From positions 124,001-188,000 of the forward strand of contig FSRD01000002.1 in the NCBI GenBank assembly GCA_900129675.1: a stretch of 64,000 nt of DNA. Reading direction: 5' to 3'. Of this stretch, positions 44,453 through 52,676 are shown piece by piece. The DNA comes from Bradyrhizobium erythrophlei. GTDB lineage: Bacteria > Pseudomonadota > Alphaproteobacteria > Rhizobiales > Xanthobacteraceae. The position numbers were made by a program, and so were the translations under genes. The notes beneath the pieces were generated by a model that saw only the letters and a program-made list of their open reading frames with translations, did no database searches and was not told the DNA's origin. Numbering within the stretch: the first letter of the stretch is position 1; every line of letters begins with the position of its first letter.

Positions 44453-45391
44453 ATGACGACCGGCAAGATCTTCAACAAATGGGACCAGACGCATTCCGAA
44501 TTGTGGAGCCATCAGCCGATCCGGCTCGAGCACGAAATGCACAAGTCGCCGGCGTTCTCGATGGACGATCTCGCCAAGCTGATCGAAGGTTATCCGCGCG
44601 AACATTATAGCCTGGTGCAGACCGGCGCCCGCGGCTCCAGCAAGCTGTGGCGCGAGGGCGATATCGGCAATCTCTCGGGGCGCGAAGTGATCGAGGCGAT
44701 TTCCCGCGGCGGGCTGTGGCTCAACATGCGCGATGTCGGCGCGGTCGACAGCCGCTACCGCAAGCTGGTCGACAAGATGTTCGAGGAAATCGTCGCCAAG
44801 GTGCCTGGCTTCCAGATGCCGAAAGGCCATCAGGAAAGCATCTTGATCTCGTCACCCGACGCGCAAGTGTATTATCACGCCGACCTGCCGGGACAGAGCC
44901 TGGTGCAGATCGCCGGCCGCAAGCGCGTCTATGTCTATCCCAACACCGCGCCGTTCATCACGCCGCAGCATCTCGAAGACATCGCGCTGTTCAATGTCGA
45001 AGTCGATCTGCCCTACAAGGAATGGTACGACGATCATGCCAAGGTGCTCGACATCGGTCCCGGCCAGATGCTGGGCTGGCAGATGAACGCGCCGCATCGG
45101 GTCGAGAACCTCGACACCTTCAGCGTCTCGATGACCATCTCCTACACCAACGAGGAAATCCGGCGTAACGAGATCGTCAACCTCGCCAACGGCATGCTGC
45201 GCCATCGCTTCGGCTACACGCCGAAGACGCGCAATCTGCGTGGTCCGTCGTTCTTCGCCAAGGCGGTGATGCAGAAGCTGTTGCGCGACGGCAAATGGGT
45301 CAAGCACGAGCGCAGCGTACGCCGCCCGATCGACTTCCGCCTCGATGCCGCCCAGCCCGGCAAGATCGTCGACCTCCCGAAGGCGGCGTGA
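44453..45391 (+). CDS. JmjC/cupin-like Fe(II)-oxygenase family protein
   Basis: 312 residues. The double-stranded beta-helix signature VYYHADLPGQSLVQIAGRKRVYVYP supplies His and Asp metal ligands, and APHRVENLD supplies the distal His. This HxD...H arrangement is that of JmjC/cupin-8 hydroxylases, which need Fe(II) and 2-oxoglutarate. AGGAG lies just upstream of ATG 44453; an in-frame ATG at 44423 is possible. It is 16 bases from the GNAT gene, so the two form a pair. It may hydroxylate a sugar or amino-sugar substituent. No transcription-factor domain is evident, though such proteins are often labelled that way. Confidence 0.8.
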   Translation: MTTGKIFNKWDQTHSELWSHQPIRLEHEMHKSPAFSMDDLAKLIEGYPREHYSLVQTGARGSSKLWREGDIGNLSGREVIEAISRGGLWLNMRDVGAVDSRYRKLVDKMFEEIVAKVPGFQMPKGHQESILISSPDAQVYYHADLPGQSLVQIAGRKRVYVYPNTAPFITPQHLEDIALFNVEVDLPYKEWYDDHAKVLDIGPGQMLGWQMNAPHRVENLDTFSVSMTISYTNEEIRRNEIVNLANGMLRHRFGYTPKTRNLRGPSFFAKAVMQKLLRDGKWVKHERSVRRPIDFRLDAAQPGKIVDLPKAA

Positions 45392-45407
45392 GCGGATTGT
45401 CCCGACG

Positions 45408-46595
45408 ATGACGGTGCTGGCGGAACATTTGGTAAAGCTGGACGCGCGGCCGCAGACCCGCACGGCCAGCTTCCGCGTCGAACTGGTCCGTGACTGGAAA
45501 CAGGCCGCGGCGCGCTGGAACGACATCAACCCGTCGACGCCGTTCCAGCATCCGCAATGGTGCGAGGCGTGGTATGGGGCCTTTGCCGGTGCCGATGGTG
45601 TCGAGCCGTTGATTGCCGTCGTCACCGATGCCGCGAGCGGCGAGCAGGCGGCGTTGCTGCCGCTGATCCGCCGCCGGCGCAAGGGCATGCGGATCATCGA
45701 ATTCGCCGATCTCGATCTCACCGATTACAACGCCCCGATCCTGGGCAATGCGGCACCGCGCGACGCCCGCGCCGCGCGCGCGCTGTGGCGGGATTTACGG
45801 GCGGCCCTGCGCAAAATGCCCGGTGGCGCCGATCTGATCCGTCTCCGCAAGGTCCCGGTCGATCTCGGCGGCCCGCCCAATCCGCTGGCGCTGCTCGACG
45901 ATGCCGGCCCGTGTGCGGCCAACGGCAATGTCGTCACCACCGGCGAGGACTACGACGCCTGGCGCTACACGCTGGAAAAGACCGTGCGCAAGGAACTAGA
46001 GCGGAGCTGGCGCGTGTTCACGCGCGACCCGGCCTCAGGCTTCAGCTTCGTCACCGACCATCATGAGGCGTTGCGAATTCTCTCGACGACCGAAGTCCAG
46101 CAGGGCACGCGGATGCAAAGCCTCGGCCTCAACTTCATCCTCAACGACGAAACCTGTGCCGCGTTCTACCGCAATCTGGTCCGCGATGGCGTCGGCAGCG
46201 GTTACGCCCTGGTATCGGCGCTCACGGTCGGCGACGAAGTCGTGGCGACGCTGCTCGGCATCCGAAGCGGTTCGCGTTACGTCATGGTTCGCATCAGCAA
46301 TGCCGGCGACAAATGGTCGAACTGCTCGCCGGGCCGGCTGATCATCGAGCGGACGATGGCAGCGCTGCACAAGGACGGCGTTCGGGAGTTCGACTTCTCG
46401 ACCGGCAATTATGCGTACAAGCGCCGCTTCGGCGTCACGCGGTTGCCGCTGGTCGATGTCAGCGCGGCGTTGGGCTGGCGCGGATTGCCCCACGCGTTGC
46501 GCTATCGCACCGCGCGCGAACTGCGCAGATATCCGCGGCTCTCCGCCTTTTTGAAACGCGCGCTTGGCAAACCGGCCTCGCGCGAAGAGAACTGA
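45408..46595 (+). CDS. GNAT acetyltransferase of the BcsL/FemAB-like group
   Basis: 395 residues. The N-terminal SFRVELVRDWKQAAARWNDINPSTPFQHPQWCEAWYGAF and the C-terminal GNAT half (VGSGYALVSALTVGDEVVATLLGIRSGSRYVMVRI, ERTMAALHKDGVREFDFSTGNYAYKRRFG) match the cellulose-biosynthesis-type Acetyltransf_6 group. It should transfer an acyl group to a polysaccharide or its precursor. ATG 45408 follows the JmjC-like stop by 16 bases. Together the pair could decorate the polysaccharide made by this locus. Confidence 0.87.
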   Translation: MTVLAEHLVKLDARPQTRTASFRVELVRDWKQAAARWNDINPSTPFQHPQWCEAWYGAFAGADGVEPLIAVVTDAASGEQAALLPLIRRRRKGMRIIEFADLDLTDYNAPILGNAAPRDARAARALWRDLRAALRKMPGGADLIRLRKVPVDLGGPPNPLALLDDAGPCAANGNVVTTGEDYDAWRYTLEKTVRKELERSWRVFTRDPASGFSFVTDHHEALRILSTTEVQQGTRMQSLGLNFILNDETCAAFYRNLVRDGVGSGYALVSALTVGDEVVATLLGIRSGSRYVMVRISNAGDKWSNCSPGRLIIERTMAALHKDGVREFDFSTGNYAYKRRFGVTRLPLVDVSAALGWRGLPHALRYRTARELRRYPRLSAFLKRALGKPASREEN

Positions 46596-46761
46596 CGTCC
46601 GTTGCAAAAGAGTCACGGTCGTGCAGAACTGCCACACTCAGCAGGATTGTGCGGTCGTTCTTCCTGTGTTCGCAAGAGTTCATGATTGTGGCAACTGCGG
46701 AGGCGTAAAGTGCTGTTCGGGTCAAGGGCGATAGGTGAGTGCTTCCATGGGGAGAACCGAC

Positions 46762-46956
46762 ATGCCAGCCTATATTCACCATCACGAAGACGCCGAGCCA
46801 GCCTTCATTATTTGTCCGGTCTGCGTCGGTCTTCCGATGTACGTCAAGGACGTCGAACCGCATTGGAGCATGGCGAAGATCGACTTCACCTATGAATGCT
46901 CCGACTGCGGCACGGAAATCAGGCAGACGGTGACCAAGCCGGAGCTGCAGCACTAA
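46762..46956 (+). CDS. small zinc-ribbon-like protein
   Basis: 64 residues with two CxxC pairs, CPVC (near residue 19) and CSDC (near residue 47), a typical zinc ribbon. A GGGGAG site precedes ATG 46762. Its stop overlaps by 4 bases the decayed DUF5996 gene on the other strand. Function unknown; small rubredoxin-like ribbons of this size often bind RNA, DNA or partner proteins. Confidence 0.75.
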   Translation: MPAYIHHHEDAEPAFIICPVCVGLPMYVKDVEPHWSMAKIDFTYECSDCGTEIRQTVTKPELQH

Positions 46957-47537
46957 ACCTGCCGCACTACGCCGGGCTGGCCCGGCGCGCATTCCAGCGC
47001 ATCGCGATCCCATTTCGCCGAGATCGCCGCCTTCATAAGTGCCTTGCAGGAAATCGAGCAGCGCCTTGTCGGGATCGAGGGCGGTACGCACGGCATCATA
47101 GGGCAGGATGAATTCGCCCAGCGCTTCGCTGAAGAACGCCGCGTCCGGCTTCACCTTCGTCGTGCGGAAGCCTGCGGGTTCCGGATAGGCATAGGAATAG
47201 AACGCGGGATAGTCGATCGCGCCGCCGCCCGGCCAGAAGCCGGCGCTGCTGACCTCGTGCGAATAGGCTTCGTGTGCCACCGCGTCGGGCAGGTTGGGCA
47301 CGCCGCCGGGATGGCGCGGCGCGCGCCGTGGAAGGCTCGCGCGCCGTCCGGAATCGGCGACGTCGTCAGCCCGCGCGGGGTGACGTAGAGGGCGACATGC
47401 CAGGAATGATTGAGCCAGGGTGACCGCGTCAGCCGGATCTTGCCAACGATCTGGGTCCACAACTGAACCGTCGCACAGGTGTCACGCCACGCCGCGGTCG
47501 GCAATTCCGGCCACGGGGTTTGCGATATGTTGCTCAT
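46953..47537 (-). pseudogene. DUF5996-family gene, decayed with internal deletion
   Basis: The N-terminus (WPELPTAAWRDTCATVQLWTQ, HVALYVTPRGLTTSPIPDG) is normal for the family. The reading frame then jumps near 47320-47350 directly to the family C-terminal region (RHPGGVPNLPDAVAHEAYSHEVSSAGFWPGGG, FILPYDAVRTA). About 110 codons are missing in the middle. A further frame change near 47035-47045 restores AAISAKWDRDALE and a stop at 46953. Near-identical CGCGCGCCGT stretches at the break may mark the deletion. Function of the intact family is unknown. Confidence 0.8.
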
Positions 47538-47765
47538 GCCTGAACCCCGTGCGCGGTGAACGTGAAGGCATATCGCCTATCACGAATTCCTCACGCGAGC
47601 TTCACGATTTGGTGCATTCCGGGCAGCGGCGCGCGCCGCGCGTGGCGCGGAACAGGCTGCGGCACCACCAGCGCCGTGCAATCGCCTGTAGCGGATTGCG
47701 CACCAGCTGAGCCATGAAAAGAATTTCAACCATAGCGATGTCCATCGTCCCCGAAGGGGAGATGG

Positions 47766-47793
47766 GGCGGCATTCCCGTCAGAGAATGCCGCC
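47766..47793 (-). terminator. hairpin after wrbA
   Basis: Perfect 10-bp inverted repeat GGCGGCATTC/GAATGCCGCC (47766-47775 and 47784-47793) starting 10 bases after the wrbA stop in the direction of transcription. There is no clear T-run. It is probably the 3'-end structure of the wrbA transcript. Confidence 0.6.
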
Positions 47794-47802
47794 TCTATCG
47801 CA

Positions 47803-48402
47803 TCAGCCATGCAGTTTGTTCGCGGTCTCGGCGATTACGCGTCCTTGATAGCGCGCGCCCGCGAGCTCGTTCTCGCTCGGCTGGCGGCTGCCGTCGCCGC
47901 CGGTGATCGTGGTCGCGCCATAGGGGGCGCCGCCGGTGACTTCGTCGAGCTTCATCTGGCCGGCAAACCCGTAGTTCAGGCCGACGATCGTCATGCCAAA
48001 GTGCAACAGGTTGGTGATGATCGAGAACAGCGTGGTCTCCTGGCCGCCGTGCTGGGTGGCGCTCGCGGTGAAGGCGCCGCCGACCTTGCCGTGCAGGGCG
48101 CCTTTCATCCAGAGGCCGCCGGCCTGATCGAGGAAATTCGCCATCTGCGAGGACATGCGGCCGAAACGGGTGCCGGTGCCGACGATAATGGCGTCGTAAT
48201 TGGCGAGATCCTCGATCTTGGCGATCGGCGCCGCCTGATCGACCTTGTAATACGACGCCTTTGCGACATCCGGCGGCACCAGTTCGGGCACGCGCTTGAC
48301 GTCGACGGTGGCGCCGGCTTTGCGCGCGCCTTCGGCGACGGCATTCGCCATCGTCTCGATGTGACCGTAGGCGGAATAATAGAGGACGAGTACTTTGGCC
48401 AT
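47803..48402 (-). CDS. wrbA: NAD(P)H:quinone oxidoreductase WrbA
   Basis: 199-residue flavodoxin-like FMN protein. The phosphate loop is VLVLYYSAYGHIETMANAVAEGA, the flavin-binding GTGTRFGRMSSQMANFLDQAGGLW and the family-defining FTASATQHGGQETTLFSIITNLLHFGM are intact. Length is standard. It performs two-electron quinone reduction, limiting oxidative stress. It is the third gene on the minus strand after the SDR and pirin genes, all divergent from a LysR regulator, so it probably belongs to that regulon. Confidence 0.95.
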   Translation of the reverse strand: MAKVLVLYYSAYGHIETMANAVAEGARKAGATVDVKRVPELVPPDVAKASYYKVDQAAPIAKIEDLANYDAIIVGTGTRFGRMSSQMANFLDQAGGLWMKGALHGKVGGAFTASATQHGGQETTLFSIITNLLHFGMTIVGLNYGFAGQMKLDEVTGGAPYGATTITGGDGSRQPSENELAGARYQGRVIAETANKLHG

Positions 48403-48487
48403 GATGGTTCTCCGTTAAGTTTGTAGTGGTTGTTCTTGCGAGATGACATGCGCGGGCTATTGCCCGCGCATGAGGGGTGGGGTTGCC

Positions 48488-49186
48488 TTACGCCGCGTCG
48501 ACCAGCACTAATTCGGAATCTTCCAGCGCGGTGATCCTGAGCTTGGCTTCACCGCGGATCGCGGCACCATCGCGGGCGTTGACGCGGACGCCGTTGACTT
48601 CGATGCTGCCAGCCGCCGGAACCAGATAGAGGTTGCGGGTTTTCCCCGGCGCGTATTCCGCGCTCTCGCCGGCCTTCAGCGTGGTGGCGAGCACCCGCGC
48701 ATCTGCCCGGATCGGCAGCGCGTCCTTGTCGCCGTCGATACCGCTGGCGATGGTGACGAGCTTGCCGGAGCGATCCGACTTCGGGAACGGTTTGGCGCCC
48801 CAGGTCGGGTGGCCGCCTTGCGTGGTCGGCTCGATCCAGATCTGGAAGATCTTGGTCCTTGCCGGCTCCAGATTGTATTCGGAATGACGAATGCCGCTGC
48901 CGGCGCTCATCACCTGGACATCGCCCGCTTCCGTGCGGCCCTTGTTGCCAAGTGAGTCCTGATGCGTGATCGCGCCTTCGCGGACATAGGTGATGATTTC
49001 CATGTTGGCGTGGGGATGGGCGGGAAAGCCTGAGTTCGGCGCGATCTCGTCGTCGTTCCAGACGCGCAAGCTGCCGTGGCCCATGTTGCGAGGGTCATAA
49101 TGGCTGCCGAACGAGAAGTGATGCTTCGCCTTCAGCCAGCCGTGATCGGCACCGCCGAGTTTCGCAAAGGGTCTGAGTTCGATCAT
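48488..49186 (-). CDS. pirin-family protein (YhhW/quercetinase type)
   Basis: 232-residue bicupin. The metal-binding cupin has FPAHPHANMEIITYVREGAITHQDSLG and VMSAGSGIRHSEYN, the hallmark of YhhW-like quercetin 2,3-dioxygenases. ATG 49186 has GAGGAAT upstream; an in-frame ATG at 49288 would overlap the SDR gene and lacks a site. It lies between the SDR and wrbA genes. A role in oxidising quinonoid or flavonoid compounds fits the neighbours. Confidence 0.92.
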   Translation of the reverse strand: MIELRPFAKLGGADHGWLKAKHHFSFGSHYDPRNMGHGSLRVWNDDEIAPNSGFPAHPHANMEIITYVREGAITHQDSLGNKGRTEAGDVQVMSAGSGIRHSEYNLEPARTKIFQIWIEPTTQGGHPTWGAKPFPKSDRSGKLVTIASGIDGDKDALPIRADARVLATTLKAGESAEYAPGKTRNLYLVPAAGSIEVNGVRVNARDGAAIRGEAKLRITALEDSELVLVDAA

Positions 49187-49262
49187 GGGATATTCCTCTG
49201 ATTTGAATTTTAGCGGGCCGGTGCCGCGTGCGATTGCACGCGGCTGCCCGAATTTGTCGGAA

Positions 49263-50015
49263 TCAGGCGCCAAACCCGCCATCGACATTGAGCACCGTGC
49301 CGGTCACGAACGACGCTTCCGGGCTGGTGAGGAACACGACGCCGGCTGCGATCTCTTCCGCGGTGCCGAAGCGCTGCAGCGCGTGCTGCTTGCGTTGCGC
49401 TTCGGCGAATTCGCGGTCGTCGTCCGGATTCATGTCGGTGTTGATCGAGCCAGGCTGCAGCACGTTAATGGTGATGCCACGCGGTCCGAGGTCGCGCGAT
49501 GCGCCCTTGGTGTAGCCGACGACCGCGGCCTTGGTGGCGGCGTAGTCGGCAAGACCGGGGAACGAAGCGCGGGTCGCGATGCCCGAACCGATAGTCACGA
49601 TGCGTCCGCCTTCGCCCATCAGCTTCGAGGCCGAGCGGATCGCGGTAATTACGCCGTGGACGTTGATCGCGTCCTGGCGCGCCAGCGCCGCGGTGTCGGT
49701 ATTGGCATCGTCGATCGGTCCGCCGACGGCGACGCCGGCATTGTTGACGAGGATGTCGAGCCGTCCGAAATCCTTGGCGACGTCCTTCACCAGTTGATCG
49801 ACTTCAGCGGACGAAGCCTGGTCGGCCTTGTAGGCGCGGGCCTTGACGCCGCGGGCCTGCAATTCCGCAACCACTGCCTCGGCCTTGTCGGGGGAGGCGA
49901 CATAGCTGATGGCGACATTGGCGCCTTCATTGGCCAGCGCCCGGGCGCTCGCCGCGCCGATGCCGCGCGAACCGCCGGTGACGAGGGCAACCTTGCCTGA
50001 GAGCTTCTTGGTCAC
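49263..50015 (-). CDS. short-chain dehydrogenase/reductase
   Basis: 250-residue classical SDR. The NAD(P) motif is VTGGSRGIGAASARAL, NNAG is present in ILVNNAGVAVGGP, and the catalytic Tyr/Lys pair lies in YAATKAAVVGY with the upstream serine in GSGIATRASFPGL. 3-oxoacyl-ACP-reductase-like sequence, but this group includes many stand-alone quinone or alcohol dehydrogenases. It is the first gene of the operon continuing with pirin and wrbA, divergent from the LysR gene with a 113-base spacer. Confidence 0.92.
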   Translation of the reverse strand: MTKKLSGKVALVTGGSRGIGAASARALANEGANVAISYVASPDKAEAVVAELQARGVKARAYKADQASSAEVDQLVKDVAKDFGRLDILVNNAGVAVGGPIDDANTDTAALARQDAINVHGVITAIRSASKLMGEGGRIVTIGSGIATRASFPGLADYAATKAAVVGYTKGASRDLGPRGITINVLQPGSINTDMNPDDDREFAEAQRKQHALQRFGTAEEIAAGVVFLTSPEASFVTGTVLNVDGGFGA

Positions 50016-50087
50016 GGGATTTCTCCGTTACTTGAATTCCGATAACGCTTGGATATGTCTCCGGCTGTGGTATAGAAATAGAAACTA

Positions 50088-50106
50088 TTGAAACTCATTG
50101 TTTCAA
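50088..50106. promoter_or_regulatory. inverted repeat in the SDR/LysR intergenic region
   Basis: Perfect 7-bp arms TTGAAAC (50088-50094) and GTTTCAA (50100-50106) with a 5-base spacer. A second small palindrome AATAG-AAA-CTATT overlaps at 50077-50089. These sit between divergent promoters, 22 bases from the LysR start codon, the usual place for a LysR operator. Confidence 0.55.
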
Positions 50107-50128
50107 AAATAGAACCAAAGGCCTCCTG

Positions 50129-51037
50129 ATGGCAAAACTCCCTGACTTTGAAGGCCTCGCGATTTTCGCAAAAGTCGTGGAATTGCGGTCGTTTGCGGCG
50201 GCCGCCACCGAGCTTGCGCTGTCCAAGGCCACGGTCTCGAAAGCGGTGAGCCGGCTCGAGGAGCGGCTCGGCGCGCGCCTGTTCAACCGCACGTCGCGGC
50301 GGCTCGCGCTGACCGATGCCGGGCAAAAACTGTCGGAGCGTGCGACGCGCCTGCTCGCCGACGGCGAGGCGGCGGAGCACGAGGCCCTGTCGCAATCGAT
50401 GGCGCCGCGCGGGCTGGTGCGGCTCGCGGTGCCGATGACCTTCGGGGTCAAGGCAGTGGCGCCGCTGTTGCCGGAGTTTTTGGCCGCCTATCCCGAGGTC
50501 TCGATCGATCTGCATTTGAGCGACGCGACGGTCGATCTGATCGGCGAAGGCTTTGATGCGGGCCTGCGCATCGCGCGGCTGCCGGACTCTTCCCTGATCG
50601 CGCGGCGGCTCTGCGCGACGCCGCGCTACACGGTAGCGGCGCCGTCCTACCTGAAACGGCATGGCCGGCCGACGCATCCGATGCATCTCGCGCAGCACAA
50701 ATGCTTCGGCTACGCCTATCTCTCGACGGCCGGCGTCTGGCACTACACCAACGCATCAGGCGAACAGGCCAGCGTGCGGCCGGCTGGCCAATTGCGTGTC
50801 AACAACGGCGAAGCGCTGTTGCCGTCGGTGCTCGCCGGGCTCGGCATCGCCGACCTGCCTGACTTCATCGTCGGCGACGCGATTGCGTCAGGCGAGGTCG
50901 AAGTGATCCTGAAGGGCTGGAAGCAGCCGGAGGGAGCCGTGCATCTGGTGACGCCTCCCGGCGGCCCGCGCCCCGCGCGCGTCGAGGTGCTGGCGGATTT
51001 TCTGGCGAAGCATTTTGCGCAGGGGAAGAAGAGGTAA
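50129..51037 (+). CDS. LysR-family transcriptional regulator
   Basis: 302 residues with an N-terminal winged helix (LAIFAKVVELRSFAAAATELALSKATVSKAVSRLEERLGARLF) and a substrate-binding domain. The subgroup is CrgA-like (RTSRRLALTDAGQKLSERATRLL). It is divergent from the SDR-pirin-wrbA genes and separated by a short region with palindromes. It is expected to control these genes in response to an electrophile or quinone; the inducer is unknown. Confidence 0.93.
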   Translation: MAKLPDFEGLAIFAKVVELRSFAAAATELALSKATVSKAVSRLEERLGARLFNRTSRRLALTDAGQKLSERATRLLADGEAAEHEALSQSMAPRGLVRLAVPMTFGVKAVAPLLPEFLAAYPEVSIDLHLSDATVDLIGEGFDAGLRIARLPDSSLIARRLCATPRYTVAAPSYLKRHGRPTHPMHLAQHKCFGYAYLSTAGVWHYTNASGEQASVRPAGQLRVNNGEALLPSVLAGLGIADLPDFIVGDAIASGEVEVILKGWKQPEGAVHLVTPPGGPRPARVEVLADFLAKHFAQGKKR

Positions 51038-51052
51038 GGCCCGGGGTAGCTT

Positions 51053-51150
51053 CGCAGGGTGGGCAAAGTGCAAGCGTGCCCACCATTTCTCTGCATCCGC
51101 TGATAGAGAATGGTGGGCACGGCGCGAAGAGCGCCTTTGCCCACCCTGCG
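51053..51150. repeat. nested inverted repeat, 98 bp
   Basis: Outer 16-bp perfect arms CGCAGGGTGGGCAAAG (51053-51068) and CTTTGCCCACCCTGCG (51135-51150). Inner 12-bp arms GTGCCCACCATT and AATGGTGGGCAC. It would fold into a long hairpin. It sits between the LysR gene and the Bug receptor and is a second repeat family distinct from the GAAGCAATCCAT type. Confidence 0.8.
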
Positions 51151-51212
51151 GATTTCGAGATAGGCTACCCTCAACAAACCAAAACAAAACTGCCTTGGGG
51201 GAGAAACTGCCG

Positions 51213-52202
51213 ATGAACCGCCGTGAACTCTTGAAAGTTGCCGCGGCGTTGCCGCTGGCGCACACCGCGCTCTTGAATGGCGCTTTCGCGCAGACTCCCT
51301 ATCCCTCGCGCAACATCACCATGATCGTGCCGTTTCCGGCCGGCGGCCAGGCCGATCTCGCGGCGCGGCCGGTGGCGCTGGCGCTGGAGCGGATTCTCGG
51401 CAAGCCTTGCATCGTCGACAACCGCGCCGGCGGCGCCGGCGGATCGATCGGCAATGCGCAGGCCGCGCGCGCCGATGCCGACGGCTACACGCTCTTGATG
51501 ACGCTGTCGTCGCTGGCGGTGCTGCCCGAAGCCGACCGGCTGTTCGACCGTCCGGTCGCCTACGAAGTCTCGCAATTCGCACCGGTCGCGCGCGTGCTGG
51601 CTGATCCGACGCTGCTCGCGGTGCCGGCCTCGGCGCCGTGGAAGACGCTGCAGGATCTGGTCGACGACGCCAAAAAGCGTCCGGGACAAATTCCCTACCG
51701 CTCGTCCGGTCCCTACGGCACGCTGCATGTCGCGATGGAAATGTTCGCGGCCAGCGCCGGCATCAAATTGCTGCACGTGCCGTTTCGCGGCGCAGGTCCC
51801 GCGCTGACCGCGTTGCTCAGCGGCACGGTGCAGGCGCTGGCCTCGGCGCCAGGTACGCTGAAGCAGCAGGTCGATGACGGCAAGATGCGCGTGCTGGCGA
51901 ACTGGGGCGCCGAACGGATCCCGAGCTTCCCCGACCCGCCCGCGTTCAAGGAGCTCGGCTACCGGGATGTCGAGTTCTACATCTGGGCCGGATTGTTCGC
52001 ACAGAGCGCCTTGCCGGCGCCGATCATGATGCGGCTGCGCGAAGCGATGGCGCAGGCGGTGAAGGCGCCGGAAGTGATCAAGACGTTCGAGACCGCGGGC
52101 AGCCCGGTCGCTTACCTTGACGCGCCGGAATTTTCAAAATTTGTCGCCGAGGACTCTGCGCGGCTGATCGCAGCGGTGAAGAAGATCGGCAAGGTGGAGT
52201 AG
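51213..52202 (+). CDS. Bug-family tripartite tricarboxylate receptor protein
   Basis: 329 residues with a TAT-like start (NRRELLKVAAALPLAHTALLNGAFAQ), with a twin Arg in NRREL that is not a strict TAT motif. Bug/TctC core: YPSRNITMIVPFPAGGQADLAARPVALALERI, IVDNRAGGAGGSIGNAQAARADADGYTLLM and the receptor-type GTLHVAMEMFAASAGIKLLHVPFRGAGPAL. ATG 51213 follows GGGGGAGA. An orphan receptor with no TctA/TctB genes nearby. Third Bug protein of the window. Confidence 0.92.
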   Translation: MNRRELLKVAAALPLAHTALLNGAFAQTPYPSRNITMIVPFPAGGQADLAARPVALALERILGKPCIVDNRAGGAGGSIGNAQAARADADGYTLLMTLSSLAVLPEADRLFDRPVAYEVSQFAPVARVLADPTLLAVPASAPWKTLQDLVDDAKKRPGQIPYRSSGPYGTLHVAMEMFAASAGIKLLHVPFRGAGPALTALLSGTVQALASAPGTLKQQVDDGKMRVLANWGAERIPSFPDPPAFKELGYRDVEFYIWAGLFAQSALPAPIMMRLREAMAQAVKAPEVIKTFETAGSPVAYLDAPEFSKFVAEDSARLIAAVKKIGKVE

Positions 52203-52334
52203 GGGGCATGGCTTCACATTTATTTGTGCGCCGCGAACCTTGCCCGGCCTCATTCGATTGACAGGGTTGAGACTACTCCACCGCCACCGCGTGGAACTTG
52301 CTCGTCAACTGGATTCGAAGAAGGGAACCCCGGC

Positions 52335-52676
52335 ATGAGGATGCAGCGGATTGTCCTGAGCCTCTTGGTATCGATCGGCGGTGAAATGGCCGCTCAAACT
52401 CCGGCGTTTTCGGAAGAATATCGCGGAACCTGGGAACAGCAGATGGCCTGCACCCCCGATGTCTGGCGTCTCTGCAGCGACCAGATACCGGACGCCGGCC
52501 GGATCGTGACCTGCTTGCGGCAGAATACCCCGCAGCTATCGAACAATTGCCGTTCGGTGTTCGAATCGAACGCCAGCGCGCAGCAGCCGACAGCGCCGCG
52601 CGTGCCCCAACAGTCGCGTGCGCGCGCCGCTCAGCCGCAGCCGGTGCAACCTTCGCCTTCTGACGATGACGAGTAG
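52335..52676 (+). CDS. small exported cysteine-containing protein
   Basis: 113 residues with a signal peptide (MRMQRIVLSLLVSIGGEMAAQTPAF). The mature part has four cysteines in CTPDVWRLCSDQIPDAGRIVTC and NNC, a pattern recalling short cysteine-rich repeat proteins of alphaproteobacteria. The tail is Pro/Gln-rich and probably disordered. GAAGAAGGGAA precedes ATG 52335. It overlaps the convergent YbaK-like gene by 46 bases. No function assigned. Confidence 0.72.
   Translation: MRMQRIVLSLLVSIGGEMAAQTPAFSEEYRGTWEQQMACTPDVWRLCSDQIPDAGRIVTCLRQNTPQLSNNCRSVFESNASAQQPTAPRVPQQSRARAAQPQPVQPSPSDDDE

Noticed and set aside
47580..47810. 76-codon minus-strand open frame between the DUF5996 remnant and wrbA
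   Set aside because: Ala/Arg-rich tail, no ribosome site and no recognisable fold. It runs through the wrbA 3' hairpin.
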